DNA of 25,382 bases from a virus. Below the pieces are notes generated by a model. The model was not told the DNA's origin. It saw nothing but the letters and a program-made list of their open reading frames with translations, and did not search any database. The DNA lies in IMG/VR virus record IMGVR_UViG_3300006925_000135, positions 1-25,382 of that record, one strand, 5' to 3'. The translations under genes were made by a program, and so were the position numbers. Below, piece after piece: positions 23,323-25,382 of the stretch; the stretch's first letter is position 1, and the number at the start of each line of letters is the position of its first letter.

Positions 23323-24138
23323 ATGGAACAAGTAATTGAAATATTAAAGCTCGCATGGTATGGCCATGAAATCGAAGGATTAATAAAACTGGAACCTATT
23401 AGTGCTGGGGCCGCTTTAGCAATAAGTGGCGGAATTCAACTTATAGGTAGCCTTTTTGGCGCTAGCAGCGCTAATAAAAGAGCTAATAGAGCAGCGAGAG
23501 AAAAAAGAAGATTAGAGGGAGAGCTAAAAGAATTAGAAAATAGCAGACAACCAATCATAAATCCTTATGCTGGTATGCAAGACTTTTCTAGTATAGCTGA
23601 AGACTTAAGTTCTAAAATGACTAATCCTTTTGACAGTTTAGGCGTAGCAACGCAGGCTGCTGAAATACAAATGGAACAAACAGATATTGCTTTAGCTAAT
23701 ACTTTAGATACATTAAGAGCTACAGGGGCAAGTGCAGGAGGCGCAACCGCGCTAGCTCAAGCAGCTTTGGCTAGTAAAAAAGGTGTTGCTGCAAATATAG
23801 AACAACAAGAAGCTAAAAATGAACAATTAAGAGCGCAGGGAGAAGCTACTTTAGAAGCTAATAGAATAGCAGAAGAGCGAAGGCTTCAAAGTGTCAAACT
23901 TGGACAAGCTGAAAAATTAGAGCAAGGAAGAACTCAAGGCGCCGCATTTGTTTACGGGGAAAAAGAAAGAAGAAAAACGGAACAACTTAATAGAAAACAA
24001 GCTCAAATAACCGGGCAGGCACAAGCGCAAGCCCAGGCGAGGGCAGATGCCGCGGCTATAACAGGGGCTGGAATATCAGGAATAGCTGATACTACATCTG
24101 CTTATTTACAAAAAACATATAAACCGGGGGAAGACTAG
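23323..24138 (+). CDS. Internal/ejection-type virion protein, 271 aa in the zero frame
   Basis: One hydrophobic segment near the start (ISAGAALAISGGIQLIGSLFG, residues 26-46) is followed by a long charged and Ala/Gln/Arg/Glu-rich helical body (NKRANRAAREKRRLEGELKE, about 51-70; QAQAQAQARADAAAI near the end), with Gly/Ala-rich stretches such as ATGASAGGATALAQAALASK. This layout matches proteins packed in the head and ejected to make a channel, as in T7 and P22 internal proteins and crAss cargo proteins. The zero frame ends at TAG 24136-24138. A -1 shift at the G run 24126-24130 would add 29 residues and end at TAA 24216-24218, overlapping the next ATG. The longer form would be 298 aa. Confidence 0.78.
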   Translation: MEQVIEILKLAWYGHEIEGLIKLEPISAGAALAISGGIQLIGSLFGASSANKRANRAAREKRRLEGELKELENSRQPIINPYAGMQDFSSIAEDLSSKMTNPFDSLGVATQAAEIQMEQTDIALANTLDTLRATGASAGGATALAQAALASKKGVAANIEQQEAKNEQLRAQGEATLEANRIAEERRLQSVKLGQAEKLEQGRTQGAAFVYGEKERRKTEQLNRKQAQITGQAQAQAQARADAAAITGAGISGIADTTSAYLQKTYKPGED

Positions 24139-24153
24139 CGCCGGGGACGGCGC
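24126..24153 (+). promoter_or_regulatory. Candidate programmed -1 frameshift signal
   Basis: A run of five G (24126-24130) lies in the zero-frame codons CCG GGG GAA. A GGG tRNA slipped back by one base still pairs perfectly. Seven bases later a hairpin begins: 24138-24143 (GCGCCG) pairs fully with 24148-24153 around GGGA, a GNRA tetraloop. A zero-frame TAG overlaps the first stem base. Slip tract, spacer and stem agree with known -1 stimulators, although the heptamer is not of the classic X-XXY-YYZ form. The alternative is a miscounted G in the assembly. Confidence 0.5.
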
Positions 24154-24218
24154 AATTTAACGAAAAAGCATTGTTTGATCAAATAAAAACAGGAGATAAT
24201 ATAATAGCAAATTTATAA
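24129..24218 (+). other. -1 frame C-terminal extension of the internal virion protein (29 codons plus stop)
   Basis: This frame is open from 24123 to TAA at 24216-24218 and has no ATG, so it is not an independent gene with an ordinary start. Read after the shift it gives GRLAPGTAQFNEKALFDQ and ends in KTGDNIIANL. It looks like coding protein: balanced charges and an amphipathic helix. Its TAA overlaps the ATG at 24218 by one base, the same TAATG junction seen at 2974, 4906 and 5061. In the other reading the interval 24139-24217 would be a noncoding gap, untypical for this packed stretch. Confidence 0.45.
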
Positions 24219-25382
24219 TGGGAGCATATGAAAATCCAATAACGGTTGTAGATAATCAATCAGGTCAAATATGGGCAAATACAATATCAAATGTAGCTAA
24301 AGCCACAACTGATTATATTGATTTTACACGTCAAAAAGATGATGAGCTAGCTAAAAAAATACAAGATCAATTAGATTGGGCAGCTGAATATGCTTCTAAA
24401 AATCAAGAGCAAGTTTATGCTAATTTAGCTAAACTAGGCGCTGATTCAATATATAGTAAAGAAGCTGATGAAGTTTTAAATTTAGTTACTGAAAATAGAA
24501 TAGCTATGCAAAACGCCTCTACTAAAGAAGAATTAAAAATAGCACAAGAAGGATTTGGCAAAGCCCAGAAAAGATTGCAACAATTATATTCTGTAATTGA
24601 AATGGATGAAGAATCTAAGGTATTTTACGGGGAAGAATTTGATCCCGCTACAGCGGGTACGCAAGGGGGTATGTCTAAAAGTAAACCCGGTACAGCTGAT
24701 TGGGTTGCTGCACAAAATATAAACAACGGCTTTGCTAAAGGGCAAAAAGAAGTTTATTGGGATGCAGAAATAGGTGGTTATAGAATAAGATTTTCAGGAG
24801 AAAATATTGAGGGAGTTATTGATAAAGATGCTCGCTTGTTGTTCGGATATGATCCCGGGAAAGTTCCTGGTATTGATTCTATGATATATGGCACTTATCA
24901 AAAAGCAGGATATTTAGACAAAAACAATCAACTTACTGACAGCGCAATGTCTAATTATAAATTTACCAAGTTATCTGATAATGGTAAATATGAAACATTA
25001 TACACTGCTACAGCAGCTAATAGAATAGCTCAGGCCACTACATCGCAATTTGAAGCTCAGGCAAGATCATTTTTTACTGTTCCAGAAGATGCTGAAGATG
25101 TTTGGGCAATTATAGGTAAAGAAAGTAATAAGCAATTTAGCGCCTCAGAATTATTACAACAAGGAAGCGAAATGCAAACAGAATTTGTAAAAGCTTATGC
25201 TGAGTATGCTTCTAAATTAATACCTAATTATAAAGAAAACAATACCTATCAAACTAAAGCTGTTAGTAGCAAAGATGGTAAAGGCGGTTCAGGCGAAGCT
25301 AAAGCATTAGCCAACGCTGAAGCTTTTGTAGTACAGTTTTCTGAAAACTTAGATAGCTTTGGAATGGCTAGGAATAAAGATG
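24218..25382 (+). CDS. Virion protein, partial (first 388 codons, cut by window end)
   Basis: The reading frame starts at ATG 24218 and stays open to the end of the window, so the C-terminus is missing. No family is recognised. The N-terminal 140 residues are helical and charged (a YIDFTRQKDDELAKKIQDQL helix, then QEGFGKAQKRLQQLYS). A beta-like part follows, with KEVYWDAEIGGYRIRFSGEN and ARLLFGYDPGKVPG, then again helical segments with many Ala, Glu and Lys. The position after an ejection-type protein suggests another internal or cargo protein, and in crAss-like phages long proteins of this kind follow the hub genes. No catalytic motif could be seen in the visible part. Confidence 0.75.
   Translation, partial: MGAYENPITVVDNQSGQIWANTISNVAKATTDYIDFTRQKDDELAKKIQDQLDWAAEYASKNQEQVYANLAKLGADSIYSKEADEVLNLVTENRIAMQNASTKEELKIAQEGFGKAQKRLQQLYSVIEMDEESKVFYGEEFDPATAGTQGGMSKSKPGTADWVAAQNINNGFAKGQKEVYWDAEIGGYRIRFSGENIEGVIDKDARLLFGYDPGKVPGIDSMIYGTYQKAGYLDKNNQLTDSAMSNYKFTKLSDNGKYETLYTATAANRIAQATTSQFEAQARSFFTVPEDAEDVWAIIGKESNKQFSASELLQQGSEMQTEFVKAYAEYASKLIPNYKENNTYQTKAVSSKDGKGGSGEAKALANAEAFVVQFSENLDSFGMARNKD

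Noticed and set aside
24136-24138. TAG recoding (as in some crAss-like phages) to extend the internal protein
   Set aside because: TAG is a normal stop at 1926-1928, 2825-2827, 4543-4545 and others, with new starts right behind; readthrough here would give an Arg/Lys-rich tail ending at an ordinary TAA with no tie to the next gene.
24138-24153. GC hairpin as an intrinsic terminator
   Set aside because: It is followed by AATTTAACG rather than a T run, and it lies inside a frame that ends exactly at the next start; a frameshift stimulator explains it better.
1-25382. tRNA genes, CRISPR arrays, insertion sequences, attachment sites, integrase
   Set aside because: No cloverleaf-like sequence, regular spaced repeats, transposase motifs or tyrosine/serine recombinase motifs were seen. 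A covariance-model scan could still find a missed tRNA.
1-25382. Bacteroidota-type promoters (TTTG with TAnnTTTG about 19 nt downstream)
   Set aside because: I looked in the larger intergenic gaps (1-61, 3291-3335, 4546-4599, 14446-14474, 15321-15387, 21767-21795) and saw no convincing pair; the A/T content makes weak matches meaningless.

Overview
The window is a continuous stretch of a tailed-phage genome, probably a podovirus with crAss-like (Crassvirales-type) head and neck architecture and a Bacteroidota host. Three things point this way. All convincing genes lie on the + strand and are tightly packed. The order large terminase, portal, scaffold, capsid, connector/ring-type proteins, very large tail-hub protein, internal virion proteins follows the virion module of such phages. 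Start codons lack Shine-Dalgarno motifs and are preceded by A/T-rich or A/C-rich leaders, as is usual in Bacteroidota and their phages. The sequence is AT-rich; TAA, TAG and TGA all act as stops, so there is no sign of stop-codon recoding. Many small genes resemble proteins common in uncultured marine phages. The host and taxon calls are inference, because no integrase, tRNA or other host-specific marker is present.

Layout: 62-343 is an unknown small gene. 375-2172 holds a phage GroEL-type chaperonin and an overlapping GroES (reverse of the usual bacterial order), followed by a winged-helix-like protein. 2618-4908 is a run of small basic or low-complexity proteins and one probable abundant virion protein. 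4908-5755 has a CGC-motif miniprotein, a tiny HEMIH zinc-peptidase-like protein and a GTA-type holin; with a 48-residue one-helix membrane protein at 2830 these may serve lysis. 5775-7067 has two small unknown proteins, a protein that looks like two GroES-type barrels in tandem, and a probable small terminase subunit.

7064-14398 is the packaging and head module: TerL, portal, scaffold candidate and major capsid protein, the last followed by a strong intrinsic terminator. 14475-17379 carries three connector/neck candidates. 17384-23313 carries two proteins that together look like the tail hub ('stabilization' or muzzle protein) of crAss-like phages. 23323 to the window end holds internal/ejection-type virion proteins; the last is cut by the window edge.

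The most notable observations are a possible -1 frameshift signal at 24126-24153 (a G5 slip tract, a 7-nt spacer and an all-GC hairpin with a GNRA loop, joined to a 29-codon extension ending in the TAATG overlap used at other junctions here), and a phage-encoded folding system of one GroEL, one GroES and a predicted tandem GroES-fold protein beside the capsid genes.
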